A DNA stretch of 64,000 bases from DATHAP01 sp963762865 (GCA_963762865.1 CAVXNC010000009.1:62001-126000), one strand, 5' to 3'; positions 18,270-27,323 are shown, counted from the first letter of the stretch. Notes: generated from the letters alone by a model not told the origin. Numbers and translations: made by a program.

Positions 18270-18742
18270 CGCAGTCGCTCCGCCGCGACCCGCACGGCCG
18301 ACAGGATGTGCTCGTAGCCGGTGCAGCGGCACAGGTTGCCGGCCAGCGCCTCACGGACCTCGGCGTCGTCGGGTGACGGGTTGCGCTCGAGCAGGTCGTG
18401 GACCGCGACGACGAGACCCGGCGTGCAGAAGCCGCACTGCACGGCACCGGCGTCGACGAACGCCTGCTGCACCGGGTGCAGGTCGTCGCCGTCCTCGCCG
18501 CTGCCGGCCAGCCCTTCGACCGTGACGACCTCGCTGCCCGCCGCCTGGCCGGCGGCCACGAGGCAGGCACAGACGACCTCGCCGTCGACGTAGACCGAGC
18601 AGGAGCCGCACTCGCCCTGCTCGCAGGCGTTCTTGGACCCGGGCAGGCCCAGCCGCTCGCGCAGCACGTAGAGCAGGCTCTCGCCCTCCCAGACGTCGTC
18701 GGCCTGCCGCCGCTCGCCGTTGACCGTCAGCTCCACACGCAC
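18266..18742 (-). CDS. xdhC: Xanthine dehydrogenase, 2Fe-2S subunit
   Basis: 158 residues from GTG 18742. The plant-type cluster motif CEQGECGSCSVYVDG with CLVAAG, and the second cluster motif CGFCTPGLV with NLCRCTGYEHI, show both [2Fe-2S] sites. It carries electrons from the Mo site to FAD. It begins 2 nt after the FAD-subunit stop and overlaps the deaminase start by 4 nt. Confidence 0.95.
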   Translation of the reverse strand: MRVELTVNGERRQADDVWEGESLLYVLRERLGLPGSKNACEQGECGSCSVYVDGEVVCACLVAAGQAAGSEVVTVEGLAGSGEDGDDLHPVQQAFVDAGAVQCGFCTPGLVVAVHDLLERNPSPDDAEVREALAGNLCRCTGYEHILSAVRVAAERLR

Positions 18743-18744
18743 CG

Positions 18745-19608
18745 CTAGGCCGCCCTCCGGTAGTCGCCCCACGCCCAGGTCAGGGCGCGGCGGCCGAGCA
18801 CGGCCAGCGCGTGCCGCCGGTAGTCGGCGGTGCCGCGGACGTCGTCGATGGGGCTGGCCGCTTCGGCGACCAGCCGGCCGAACTCGGTGGCCACCTCGTC
18901 GGGCAGCGCGTCGCGCGCGTCCCAGTCGAGGGCACCGGCCGCGAAGTCCTCGGCGGCCGTGGCGTGCCGGGGCGTCGGGGCCGCCGACCCGATCGCCGCG
19001 CCGACCCGCCGCTGGTCGGGGTGCAGAGCCAGGCCGAACGAGGTGACGGCGATGACCATCGCGTTGCGGGTGCCGACCTTGGCGAACTGCTGCGGCCCAC
19101 CCGCCAGCGGCAGGTGGATCGCGGCGATCAGCTCGTCCGGCTCCAGCGCGCTCTTCTTCACGCCGGTGAAGAAGTCGGCGACCGGGATGTTCCGCGTACC
19201 ACGGGCGGCCGACTCGACCTCGACCGTCGCGCCGACGGCCAGGAGGACGGGGTGGCAGTCGCCCGCAGGAGACGCCGAGCCGACGTTGCCGCCGACGGTG
19301 CCGCGCGCCCGGATCTGTGGCGACCCGACCGTGCGCGAGGCCATGGCGAGTCCCGGTGCGAGCTCGCCGAGCTCGGTCATCACCCGCAGGTAGGTCACCC
19401 CGGCGCCCAGCCGCACGCCGCCGTCGTCGGTGCGCGACCACTCCCGCAGCTCGGGCACCTTGGTGAGGTCGAGGAGCACGTCGGGGCGGTGCCGGTCGAA
19501 GTTGAGCTCCACCATCACGTCCGTGCCGCCGGCGATCGGCGTGCAGCCAGGGTGCTCGGCGCGCGCCGCCAGTGCGTCGGCCCACGACCGTGGCGCCACG
19601 AACTCCAC
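18745..19608 (-). CDS. xdhB: Xanthine dehydrogenase, FAD-binding subunit
   Basis: 287 residues from ATG 19608 with GGGAGGAGG-like RBS bases in the transcript. The FAD signatures PIAGGTDVMVELNF and TVGSPQIRARGTVGGNVGSASPAGD are intact (CoxM/XdhB family). It passes electrons to NAD+ or another acceptor. It is the first gene of the 10-kb purine operon; only 48 nt separate it from the regulator gene upstream. Confidence 0.94.
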   Translation of the reverse strand: MEFVAPRSWADALAARAEHPGCTPIAGGTDVMVELNFDRHRPDVLLDLTKVPELREWSRTDDGGVRLGAGVTYLRVMTELGELAPGLAMASRTVGSPQIRARGTVGGNVGSASPAGDCHPVLLAVGATVEVESAARGTRNIPVADFFTGVKKSALEPDELIAAIHLPLAGGPQQFAKVGTRNAMVIAVTSFGLALHPDQRRVGAAIGSAAPTPRHATAAEDFAAGALDWDARDALPDEVATEFGRLVAEAASPIDDVRGTADYRRHALAVLGRRALTWAWGDYRRAA

Positions 19609-19632
19609 GCGCCCTCCTCCCGTCCGCCGACA

Positions 19633-19646
19633 CCGTCACCTGACGG
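19633..19646 (-). promoter_or_regulatory. Palindrome upstream of the purine operon
   Basis: CCGTCACCTGACGG: perfect 6-bp arms with a 2-bp centre, about 25 nt upstream of the xdhB start and 11 nt from the stop of the MEDS-HATPase gene at 19657. The position suits an operator for the purine operon. I do not recognise the regulator, and no PucR, HucR or IclR gene lies in the window. Confidence 0.35.
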
Positions 19647-19656
19647 AAACATAGGC

Positions 19657-20613
19657 CTAGGTCAGGCGGGCGTGCAGGCGCACTGTGGTGCCGGCCGCGC
19701 CGGAGCGGATCTGCACCAGGCTGCAGAGCTGGTTGGCCAGCCACAGCCCGCGTCCGCCGGCCCGGTCCAGCGGCGGTTCGCGACGGCCGACGAGCGGGTC
19801 GGAGATGACGCCGTCGTCGACGACCTCGCACACCAGCGAGCCGCCCTCCGTCCAGATGCGCAGCACGCCTCGGCCGCCGCCGTGCAGCAGGCTGTTGGCC
19901 GCGACCTCGTCGACGGCCAGCTCGAGGTCGTCGGTGGCGTCGTCGCCGAGCCCGACCGCGACGGACTGCCGGCGCACCAGGCGACGTACCGATGCGAGCT
20001 CGGAAGTCGTGAACGGCAGCTCCACCGGCACCCCGTCGAGCGGCGGCAGCGGGTCGCCGCGGAGCCCGCGCGCCGCCGGGACGGAGTGGTAGGTCGGGCT
20101 CGGGCTGCGCCCGGTGGCGTCGCCGATGGTCGGGTGCACGGACCGCGCCTGGTCGAGGACCCGCCCCGGCAGAGCCGCTGCGTCGTACGGGCACCGCAAC
20201 CGCCACGCGGGACCGTCGTCGAACGCGAGGTTCAGCAGCGACTCGTGCAGCAGGCACTCGGCGAGCTCCGCCTGCGACCGCTCGGCCCACACCGGCTCGC
20301 CGATGCCACGGACGGCGCGGCCCTGGGCGACGGCGCGGTCGAGGAACGCCCGCCAGGTGGGGATGATCCGCGCCGGGTTCGCCCCGAGGCCCGCCATGTC
20401 GACGACTGTCACGCCTTTCTCGTCGCCGAAGAACTGCCGCAGCCAGGTCGCGCGCGGCTCGGGAACAGCCACCAGGACCGACTCGCCGGCGGTCAGCCCC
20501 TCGCGCACGAAGTCCAGGCAGCCCTCGAGGAACTGCGCCGGGTCGGAGTAGAAGTACGCCTCGTGCGAGAACCCGGTGGTCGGGCTCGCGTCGTCCAGCG
20601 TCGGTGTCGTCAC
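19657..20613 (-). CDS. MEDS sensor domain plus HATPase (anti-sigma-like) regulator
   Basis: 318 residues from GTG 20613. Residues about 12-185 match the MEDS (DcmR-type sensory) domain: FSHEAYFYSDPAQFLEGCLD, GESVLVAVPEP. Residues about 205-318 form a HATPase_c_2 fold of the RsbW type: LELAVDEVAANSLLHGGG (N box) and GRGLWLANQLCSLVQIR (G box). The combination is typical of actinobacterial partner-switching or blue-light/redox-type regulators; there is no kinase dimerisation domain. It lies 48 nt upstream of the purine operon, so it may be co-transcribed, but its role there is not shown. Confidence 0.8.
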   Translation of the reverse strand: MTTPTLDDASPTTGFSHEAYFYSDPAQFLEGCLDFVREGLTAGESVLVAVPEPRATWLRQFFGDEKGVTVVDMAGLGANPARIIPTWRAFLDRAVAQGRAVRGIGEPVWAERSQAELAECLLHESLLNLAFDDGPAWRLRCPYDAAALPGRVLDQARSVHPTIGDATGRSPSPTYHSVPAARGLRGDPLPPLDGVPVELPFTTSELASVRRLVRRQSVAVGLGDDATDDLELAVDEVAANSLLHGGGRGVLRIWTEGGSLVCEVVDDGVISDPLVGRREPPLDRAGGRGLWLANQLCSLVQIRSGAAGTTVRLHARLT

Positions 20614-20672
20614 GTGGCTCCGGTGGTGCAGGTGGTTCTCAGGCCGGCCCCCGCGACCGGTACCCGGCCACG

Positions 20673-20870
20673 CTACCCCTCTGAGTCGCCGGTGCCTAAG
20701 TCGTCGGCGGCCTCGGTCTCGGCATGGCGGGCGTGCAATCGTTCGCGGATCTCTTCCGGCGTGTACGCCCTCCGCCGCCGCTCCGCGCGAGCGACCGCAG
20801 CACCGGTGGCCGCCACGCCCACCAGGCCGGCCAGACCCAGCAGCTTCCACAGTGTTGGTCGGCCGGTCAT
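20673..20870 (-). CDS. Small single-pass membrane protein, unknown function
   Basis: 65 residues. One hydrophobic segment (LLGLAGLVGVAATGAAVA, about 9-26) is followed by an Arg-rich cytoplasmic stop (RAERRRRAYTPEEIRERL) and an acidic tail. Similar short proteins with a TPEEIRERLHAR motif occur widely in actinobacteria without assigned function. Codon use fits the neighbours. Confidence 0.7.
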   Translation of the reverse strand: MTGRPTLWKLLGLAGLVGVAATGAAVARAERRRRAYTPEEIRERLHARHAETEAADDLGTGDSEG

Positions 20871-20914
20871 GTCGGGCGTCCAGTCATGTGCCCAGGAGTC
20901 ATGTGCCCCAGGCT

Positions 20915-21598
20915 ATGGCTCCGTACGGTAGGAGCGTGCCGCCGCTGACCCTGGACGCCGCCGTCGACCTCACCCGCACCGGTGACGTGTGGCTCTTCCG
21001 CGGTCGGACGGCAGCCGACCGTGCGATCCAGCTGACGACGAACTCGCCGGTGAACCACGTCGGCATGTCGGTCGTGCTCGAGGACATGCCGCCGCTGATG
21101 TGGCACGCCGAGCTCGGCCGGTCGCTGCCCGACGTGTGGTCGGGCACCAACCATCGCGGCGTGCAGCTGCACGTCCTGCGCGACGCCGTGCTCACGTGGG
21201 GCCGGCGCTACGGGCAACAGGCCTGGCTGCGCCAGCTGCACCTGCCGAGCGTCCCCGACGGGAGCGAGGTCCCGCGCGAGATGGAGGACGCCCTGCTGCG
21301 CACGATCGCGCGGCTGGACGGCACGCCCTTCCCGTCGACGGCGAAGCTCGCCGCAGGCTGGGTGAGAGGACGGTTGCCCAGCAGGCGACCGGAGGCCGGG
21401 CCGACGGCGGGGCCGGCGCTGGAGACCGCGTTCTGCGCCGAGGTGGTCGCGACCAGCTACCAGGAGATGGGGCTGCTGCCCGGGGATCGGGGGCCGGGCT
21501 GGTACGACCCGGGCCGGTTCTGGTCGGGCGACGGCCTGCCGCTGACCGGCGGCGCCACGCTCGGCGGCGAGATCCCGGTCGAGATCCCACCGCTGTAG
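20915..21598 (+). CDS. Permuted papain-like (YiiX/NlpC-P60 superfamily) protein
   Basis: 227 residues from ATG 20915; GTG 20936 is the alternative, but GGAG lies only 1 nt from it. TGDVWLFRGRTAADRAIQ is the typical opening of permuted NlpC/P60 (YaeF/YiiX) proteins. A candidate catalytic His48 lies in NHVGMSVVL, and Cys174 in FCAEVVATSYQEMGLL. The His-before-Cys order is that of the circularly permuted group, whose members act on lipids or amide bonds. No signal peptide is seen. The activity is inferred from the fold only. Confidence 0.65.
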   Translation: MAPYGRSVPPLTLDAAVDLTRTGDVWLFRGRTAADRAIQLTTNSPVNHVGMSVVLEDMPPLMWHAELGRSLPDVWSGTNHRGVQLHVLRDAVLTWGRRYGQQAWLRQLHLPSVPDGSEVPREMEDALLRTIARLDGTPFPSTAKLAAGWVRGRLPSRRPEAGPTAGPALETAFCAEVVATSYQEMGLLPGDRGPGWYDPGRFWSGDGLPLTGGATLGGEIPVEIPPL

Positions 21599-21613
21599 GG
21601 AGGGGCTCCGAGG

Positions 21614-21642
21614 GGCGATATTTCGCAAAGCGGACGAAACCA
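21614..21642 (+). promoter_or_regulatory. IclR-like operator and promoter region of the glyoxylate operon
   Basis: TTTCGCAAAGCGGAC, about 110 nt before glxK, resembles the TTCCGCATAGCGGAA type of site bound by some IclR-family regulators. It is also part of a wider TTTCG-n9-CGAAA inverted repeat. IclR-family proteins (AllR, GclR) are known regulators of allantoin/glyoxylate genes. No IclR gene is present in the window, so the assignment is inference. Confidence 0.4.
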
Positions 21643-21733
21643 CCCCTTGACCCCCATCCCGGACGCCTCCTACGGTGCCTGTGGACCACGCCGAGCCCCT
21701 GCGTGTTCCACGATGCGGAAGGAGGGTCACCAG

Positions 21734-22978
21734 ATGACCCACCCCGCACCCCGGTCGCTGCGGGTCGTCGTGGCGCCGGACAAGTTCAAGGGCAGCCTCA
21801 CCGCCCAGCAGGCGGCTGACGCGATCGCCGCCGGGGCCCAGGACGCGGCCGACGCGCTCGGCCTCACCCTCGAGGTCCACCGCCAGCCGGTCGCGGACGG
21901 CGGCGAGGGCATCGTCGCCGCGGCGCTCGCCGCCGGATTCCGGCCGCACCAGGTCACCGTCAGCGGCCCGCTCGGCGACCCGGTCGACGCGGTCCTGGCG
22001 ATCGGCGGGGATCGAGCAGGCGGCGCGCGCACCGCCGTGGTCGAGCTGGCCACCGCCTCCGGCCTGGCGCTGCTGCCCGGCGGCCGCGGCGACGTGACGT
22101 CCGCGCTCACGGCAGGAACCCGCGGCACCGGCGAGCTGGTCCGCGCGGCGCTGGACGAAGGCGTCGACCGCATCGTGCTCGGCATCGGCGGCAGCGCGTC
22201 GACCGACGGCGGCACCGGCCTGGCCAGCGCGCTCGGGGTGCGGTTCCTGGACAGCGACGGGGCCGAGCTCGCCCCCGGCGGCCGCGCGCTGGCCGACCTC
22301 GACCGCATCGACACCACAAGCCGCGACAGCCGCCTGGACACCGTCGAGATCGTGGTCGCCAGCGACGTCGACAACCCGCTCACCGGCCACCGCGGCGCGG
22401 CAGCGGTCTTCGCTCCGCAGAAGGGCGCCGGCCCCGACCAGGTCCGGGTGCTCGAGCAGGGGCTACGCCGGCTCGCCGACGTCCTGCGCCGCGACGTGGG
22501 CGCCGACGTCGAGACCAGCCCAGGGGCGGGTGCCGCCGGGGGCGTCGGGGCTGGTGCCATGGCGCTGCTCGGCGCCCGGCTGGTGCCGGGCATCGACCTC
22601 GTGCTCGACCTCGTCGGGTTCGACGCGGCTCTCGAGGGAACCAGTCTGGTCGTGACCGGCGAGGGCTCGTTCGACGAGCAGAGCCTCGGCGGCAAGGCCC
22701 CCGTGGGAGTGGCCCGCCGTGCGGCGTCGCACGGCGTCCCGGTCGTGGTCCTGGCCGGCCGGCTGCAGCTCGGCGACGACGCCCGCAACGGGCTCGGTGC
22801 CCTCGGCGTCGTCGCGGCGCACGCCATCACCGACCTCGAGCCCGATCTCGCCGTCGCCCAGGGCCGCGCGGCCGAGCTGCTGCGCGACCTGGCCGGCCGC
22901 GCGCTGGCTCCCGTCCTGACCGACCTCGACCCCTCCGACAAGACCACTCCGACCGCACAAGGGAGCGTGCAGACATGA
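21734..22978 (+). CDS. glxK: Glycerate kinase (GarK/GlxK family)
   Basis: 414 residues from ATG 21734, with AAGGAGG (21719-21725) upstream. The family N-terminus VVVAPDKFKGSLTAQQAADA, DGGEG, GIGGSASTDGGTG and the end motif TGEGSFDEQSLGGKAPVGVA are all present. It phosphorylates D-glycerate to 2-phosphoglycerate, draining glyoxylate carbon after carboligation and reduction. First gene of the glyoxylate operon; its stop overlaps the malate synthase start (ATGA). Confidence 0.95.
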   Translation: MTHPAPRSLRVVVAPDKFKGSLTAQQAADAIAAGAQDAADALGLTLEVHRQPVADGGEGIVAAALAAGFRPHQVTVSGPLGDPVDAVLAIGGDRAGGARTAVVELATASGLALLPGGRGDVTSALTAGTRGTGELVRAALDEGVDRIVLGIGGSASTDGGTGLASALGVRFLDSDGAELAPGGRALADLDRIDTTSRDSRLDTVEIVVASDVDNPLTGHRGAAAVFAPQKGAGPDQVRVLEQGLRRLADVLRRDVGADVETSPGAGAAGGVGAGAMALLGARLVPGIDLVLDLVGFDAALEGTSLVVTGEGSFDEQSLGGKAPVGVARRAASHGVPVVVLAGRLQLGDDARNGLGALGVVAAHAITDLEPDLAVAQGRAAELLRDLAGRALAPVLTDLDPSDKTTPTAQGSVQT

Positions 22979-24573
22979 GCACCCCTGACGGCGTCCGCGT
23001 CGACGGACCGATCAACGACCGCTACGACGAGGTGCTGACCGACGAGGCGCTCGACTTCCTCGCCGGCCTGCACCGGGCCTTCGACGCGCGCCGCCGCGAG
23101 CTGGTCGCTGCCCGCACGGCGCGCTACGAGGACATCGCCCGCGGGGGCAGCCTCGACTTCCTCGCCGAGACCAAGGACGTCCGCGAGGACGACACCTGGC
23201 GGGTCGCCTCGCACTCCCCCGGCCTGGTCGACCGGCGCGCAGAGATCACCGGACCGACCGACCGCAAGATGACCATCAACGCACTCAACTCCGGCGCGAA
23301 GGTGTGGCTCGCCGACCTCGAGGACGCCAACACCCCGTTGTGGGAGAACGTGATCGAGGGTCAGCTCAACCTGCGCGACGCGATCGAGCGGCGCATCGAC
23401 TTCACGTCGCCGGAGGGCAAGACGTACGCCCTCAACGACTCGACAGCGACCATCGTGGTGCGGCCGCGCGGCTGGCACCTGCCCGAGAAGCACATCCTGG
23501 TCGACGGCGAGCGCACGTCGGGCAGCCTCACCGACTTCGGGCTCTACTTCTTCCACAACGCGAAGCGGCTCATCGAGCTCGGGGTCGGTCCCTACTTCTA
23601 CCTGCCGAAGATGGAGAGCCACCTCGAGGCCCGGCTGTGGAACGACGTCTTCGTGCACGCCCAGGACGCGCTGGGCATCCCGCAGGGCACCATCCGCGCG
23701 ACCGTGCTCATCGAGACCTACCCGGCGGCCTTCGAGATGGAGGAGATCCTCTACGAGCTGCGCGACCACTCGGCCGGGCTGAACGCCGGGCGCTGGGACT
23801 ACATGTTCTCGGTCATCAAGACGCACCGGACCCGCGGCAAGGACTTCCTGCTCCCCGACCGCAACTCGGTGAACATGACGGTGCCCTTCATGCGTGCCTA
23901 CACCGAGCTGCTGGTGCGCACCTGCCACAAGCGCGGGGCGCACGCGATCGGCGGCATGGCTGCGTTCATCCCGAGCAAGGACGAGAAGGTCAACGAAGCG
24001 GCCTACGCCAAGGTGCGCGACGACAAGACCCGCGAGGCGGGCGACGGCTTCGACGGCTCCTGGGTCGCGCACCCCGGGATGGTCGCCACCTGCACCGAGG
24101 TCTTCGACGGCGTGCTCGGCGACAAGCCCAACCAGGTCGACAAGACCCGAGACGACGTCCACGTCACCGCGGAGCAGCTGCTCGACGTGCGGTCGACGCC
24201 CGGCGCGGTCACCGAGGCCGGCCTGCGCAGCAACATCAACGTCGGCATCCGCTACCTGGAGACCTGGCTGCGCGGCACCGGCGCCGTCGGCATCAACAAC
24301 CTGATGGAGGACGCGGCGACCGCGGAGATCTCCCGGTCGCAGGTCTGGCAGTGGCTGCACAACGACGTCGAGCTCGACGACGGGCAGACCGTCACCCGTG
24401 ACCTGGTCGAGCGGCTGGTGGAGGAGGAGATGGCCGGCATCCGCGAGTCGGTCGGCGACGACGCCTTCGCGAAGGGCAGGTGGGACGACGCGCGGTCGCT
24501 CTTCACCGACATGGCGCTCTCCGACGACTACGAGGACTTCCTCACCCTGCCTGCCTACGAGCGCATGCCGTAG
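22975..24573 (+). CDS. aceB: Malate synthase A
   Basis: 532 residues, the usual size for the A isoform. Signatures: KVWLADLEDANTPLWENV, VVRPRGWHLPEKH, LPKMESHLEARLW, ATVLIETYPAAFEMEEILYE, GRWDYMFSVIKTHR, HAIGGMAAFIP and INNLMEDAATAEISR. It condenses glyoxylate with acetyl-CoA to malate. It is embedded with glycerate kinase and glycolate oxidase beside the purine operon, so it probably consumes glyoxylate from ureidoglycolate and glycolate rather than from isocitrate alone. Confidence 0.97.
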   Translation: MSTPDGVRVDGPINDRYDEVLTDEALDFLAGLHRAFDARRRELVAARTARYEDIARGGSLDFLAETKDVREDDTWRVASHSPGLVDRRAEITGPTDRKMTINALNSGAKVWLADLEDANTPLWENVIEGQLNLRDAIERRIDFTSPEGKTYALNDSTATIVVRPRGWHLPEKHILVDGERTSGSLTDFGLYFFHNAKRLIELGVGPYFYLPKMESHLEARLWNDVFVHAQDALGIPQGTIRATVLIETYPAAFEMEEILYELRDHSAGLNAGRWDYMFSVIKTHRTRGKDFLLPDRNSVNMTVPFMRAYTELLVRTCHKRGAHAIGGMAAFIPSKDEKVNEAAYAKVRDDKTREAGDGFDGSWVAHPGMVATCTEVFDGVLGDKPNQVDKTRDDVHVTAEQLLDVRSTPGAVTEAGLRSNINVGIRYLETWLRGTGAVGINNLMEDAATAEISRSQVWQWLHNDVELDDGQTVTRDLVERLVEEEMAGIRESVGDDAFAKGRWDDARSLFTDMALSDDYEDFLTLPAYERMP

Positions 24574-24577
24574 GACG

Positions 24578-26047
24578 ATGGCCGACCCCGGCGGCATCGC
24601 TGCCCTCGCGGCCCGGCTCCGCGCCGAGCTGGGTGATGCGGCGGTGCTGACCGACCGGGCACAGCTGCGGACCTACGAGTGCGACGGCCTCGCGCACTAC
24701 AAGGTGACGCCCGCAGTCGTAGTCCTCCCCCGGAGCACGGCCGGGGTCGCGACGACGGTCCGGGCCTGTCAGGAGGCGGGGGTGCCGTTCGTCGCGCGCG
24801 GCTCGGGCACCGGGCTCTCCGGCGGCGCGCTGCCGCATGCCGACGGCGTGCTCATCGTGCTGTCGCAGATGCGCACCATCCACGAGGTCGACCCGGCCGA
24901 CCAGCGCGCGGTCCTCGACCCGGGCGTCATCAACCTGCAGGTGAGCAAGGCAGCGGCGCCGCACGGCTACTACTACGCGCCCGACCCGTCGAGCCAGCAG
25001 ATCTGCTCGATCGGCGGCAACGTCGCGGAGAACTCCGGCGGCGCGCACTGCCTCAAGTACGGGTTCACCACCAACCACGTCACCGGGCTCGAGCTCGTGA
25101 CGCCGGAGGGCGACGTCGTGCGGCTCGGCGGCCGGGCGCCCGACGCGCCCGGCTACGACCTGCTCGGTGCCTTCGTCGGCTCCGAGGGCACGCTCGGCGT
25201 CGCCACCGAGGTGACGGTCCGGCTGACCCGCGCCCCCGAGTCCGTCCGTACCCTGCTGGCGGCCTTCCCGTCGACCGACGAGGCCGGTGGCGCCGTGTCG
25301 GCCATCATCGGCGCCGGGGTCCTGCCCGCCGCGATCGAGATGATGGACGCGCTGGCGATCGAGGCTGCCGAGGCGGCCGTGCAGTGCGGCTACCCCGAGG
25401 GCGCCGGCGCGGTGCTGGTCGTCGAGCTCGACGGACCGGCCCCCGATGTCGAGGCGCAGTTCACCGAGGTCGAGCGGCACTGCCACGACAACGCCGCCTT
25501 CGAGATCCGCATCGCGGCCGACGAGGCGCAGCGCGCGCTGTTCTGGAAGGGCCGCAAGTCGGCCTTCGCGGCCGTCGGGCGGATCAGCCCGGACTACATC
25601 GTGCAGGACGGCGTCATACCCCGCACCGCGCTGCCCGAGGTGCTGCGGCAGATCGCCGAGCTCTCCGGCGACACCGGTGTGCGGGTCGCCAACGTCTTCC
25701 ACGCCGGCGACGGCAACCTGCACCCGCTGGTGCTCTTCGACGACTCCGTGCCCGGCCAGTCGGAGGCCGCCGAGAAGGTGTCCGGCGCGATCCTCGACCT
25801 CTGCATCGAGCACGGCGGGTCGATCACCGGCGAGCACGGCGTCGGGATGGACAAGGCGAGGTTCATGCCGCGGATGTACACCGACGACGACCTCGACACG
25901 ATGCAGATGCTGCGGTGCGCCTTCGACCCGCAGCGGCTGTCGAACCCCGGCAAGGTCTTCCCGACACCGCGACTGTGCGGGGAGCGTCCCGGCCGGCACA
26001 AGGGCCCCCACCCGCTGCAGCAGGCCGGTCTGGCGGAGGTGTTCTGA
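24578..26047 (+). CDS. glcD: Glycolate oxidase subunit GlcD (FAD)
   Basis: 489 residues from ATG 24578, 4 nt after aceB. PCMH FAD domain: VVVLPRSTAGVATTVRACQ, VARGSGTGLSGGALP, GGNVAENSGGAHCLKYGFT, GSEGTLGVATEVTVRL. The FAD-oxidase C domain ends with NVFHAGDGNLHPLVL and GSITGEHGVGMDKARFM. GlcD is the catalytic flavoprotein oxidising glycolate (or D-lactate) to glyoxylate (pyruvate). Confidence 0.93.
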   Translation: MADPGGIAALAARLRAELGDAAVLTDRAQLRTYECDGLAHYKVTPAVVVLPRSTAGVATTVRACQEAGVPFVARGSGTGLSGGALPHADGVLIVLSQMRTIHEVDPADQRAVLDPGVINLQVSKAAAPHGYYYAPDPSSQQICSIGGNVAENSGGAHCLKYGFTTNHVTGLELVTPEGDVVRLGGRAPDAPGYDLLGAFVGSEGTLGVATEVTVRLTRAPESVRTLLAAFPSTDEAGGAVSAIIGAGVLPAAIEMMDALAIEAAEAAVQCGYPEGAGAVLVVELDGPAPDVEAQFTEVERHCHDNAAFEIRIAADEAQRALFWKGRKSAFAAVGRISPDYIVQDGVIPRTALPEVLRQIAELSGDTGVRVANVFHAGDGNLHPLVLFDDSVPGQSEAAEKVSGAILDLCIEHGGSITGEHGVGMDKARFMPRMYTDDDLDTMQMLRCAFDPQRLSNPGKVFPTPRLCGERPGRHKGPHPLQQAGLAEVF

Positions 26048-26051
26048 GCCG

Positions 26052-27323
26052 ATGCCCGCGCGTGCGAAGAGGCAGACCCAGCCGAGCGACGCCGTCCTCG
26101 ACGCGCTGCACAAGGTCTGCGACACCGCGCGGGCAGCAACGGACGGCGACGCGGTCGCCGGCGTGCCAGCGCGCTACGTCGCGGCCCCGTCGTCGACGGA
26201 GCAGGCCGCCGAGCTGCTCGCCGCCGCGGCCCAGCACGACCTCGCGGTCGTGGCTCGCGGCACTGGCTCCAAGCTCGACTGGGGCCACCCGCCGACGCGC
26301 GTCGACCTGGTCGTCGACACGACCTCGCTGACCGGTGTCGTGGACCACGCCGCCGGCGACCTGGTCTGCGTCGTCCGCGCCGGGACGCCGATGAGCGAGC
26401 TGCAGGAGGCTCTCGCCGGCGCCGGCCAGCAGCTCGCCCTCGACTCGCCGTTCCCCGGCGCCACGGTCGGCGGCACGGTCGCCGTCTCCACCAGCGGCCC
26501 GCGGCGGCTGCTCTACGGCACGCTGCGCGACCTCCTGATCGGCATCACGTTCGTGCGCGCCGACGGCGTCGTCGCGAAGTCCGGCGGCAGGGTCGTGAAG
26601 AACGTCGCGGGCTACGACTTCGGCAAGCTGCTCCTCGGCTCCTACGGCACGCTCGGTCTCGTCACCGAGGTCGTCGTCCGCCTGCACCCGGTGCCGGCCG
26701 CCCGCCGGGTCGTCACGGTGCGTACGTCCGACCCGGCCGCGACCTTCACCGCCTGTGCGACGGTGACGGGATCGCAGCTCGTCCCGGCGGCCGTCGAGAT
26801 CGACCAGCAGGGCACCGACCCGGGCACGGTGACCGTGCTGCTCGAGGGCATCGAGGCCGGCGTCGACAGTCGCGCCGAGGCGGCGGCCGGGCTGCTGAGG
26901 GCGTACGGCCAGGTGGACGTCGCAACCGACCTGCCGCAGGGCTTCGCCGATCTGCCCTTCGGCGACAGCGGCACCGGTCTCAAGGTGACCTCGTCGATGA
27001 CCGGAGTCGCGGACCTGCTCTCGACGGCGCGCACCCTGTCGGCGCGCACCTCGCTGCGGGTGCGCGGCTCGGCGGCCGGTGTGCTGCACGTCGGCGTCCC
27101 GACCGGCACGGAGCCCGCTCGCGTTGCCGAGATCGTGACCAGGCTGCGTGGCACCGCGACCGCTAGCGGCGGGAGCCTCACCGTCCTGACCGCGCCGAAC
27201 GAGGTCCGGGCCGCGGTGGACGGGTGGGGTCCGGTGCCCGGCCTCGACCTGATGCGGCGGCTCAAGGACGAGCTCGACCCTGCGCACCGGATGTCGCCGG
27301 GCCGCTTCGTGGGAGGTATCTGA
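26052..27323 (+). CDS. glcE: Glycolate oxidase subunit GlcE (FAD)
   Basis: 423 residues from ATG 26052. FAD_binding_4 features: VAAPSSTEQAAELLAAAA, VVARGTGSKLDWG, PFPGATVGGTVAVSTSGPRR, KNVAGYDFGKLLLGSYGTLG. It has a short C-terminal domain, as in GlcE proteins, which accompany GlcD and the iron-sulfur subunit GlcF. Its stop shares a base with the glcF start (TGATG). Confidence 0.92.
   Translation: MPARAKRQTQPSDAVLDALHKVCDTARAATDGDAVAGVPARYVAAPSSTEQAAELLAAAAQHDLAVVARGTGSKLDWGHPPTRVDLVVDTTSLTGVVDHAAGDLVCVVRAGTPMSELQEALAGAGQQLALDSPFPGATVGGTVAVSTSGPRRLLYGTLRDLLIGITFVRADGVVAKSGGRVVKNVAGYDFGKLLLGSYGTLGLVTEVVVRLHPVPAARRVVTVRTSDPAATFTACATVTGSQLVPAAVEIDQQGTDPGTVTVLLEGIEAGVDSRAEAAAGLLRAYGQVDVATDLPQGFADLPFGDSGTGLKVTSSMTGVADLLSTARTLSARTSLRVRGSAAGVLHVGVPTGTEPARVAEIVTRLRGTATASGGSLTVLTAPNEVRAAVDGWGPVPGLDLMRRLKDELDPAHRMSPGRFVGGI

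Noticed and set aside
20880..20912. Short repeated GTCATGTGCCC units before the papain-like gene
   Set aside because: Only two imperfect copies; no relation to a known element or operator.
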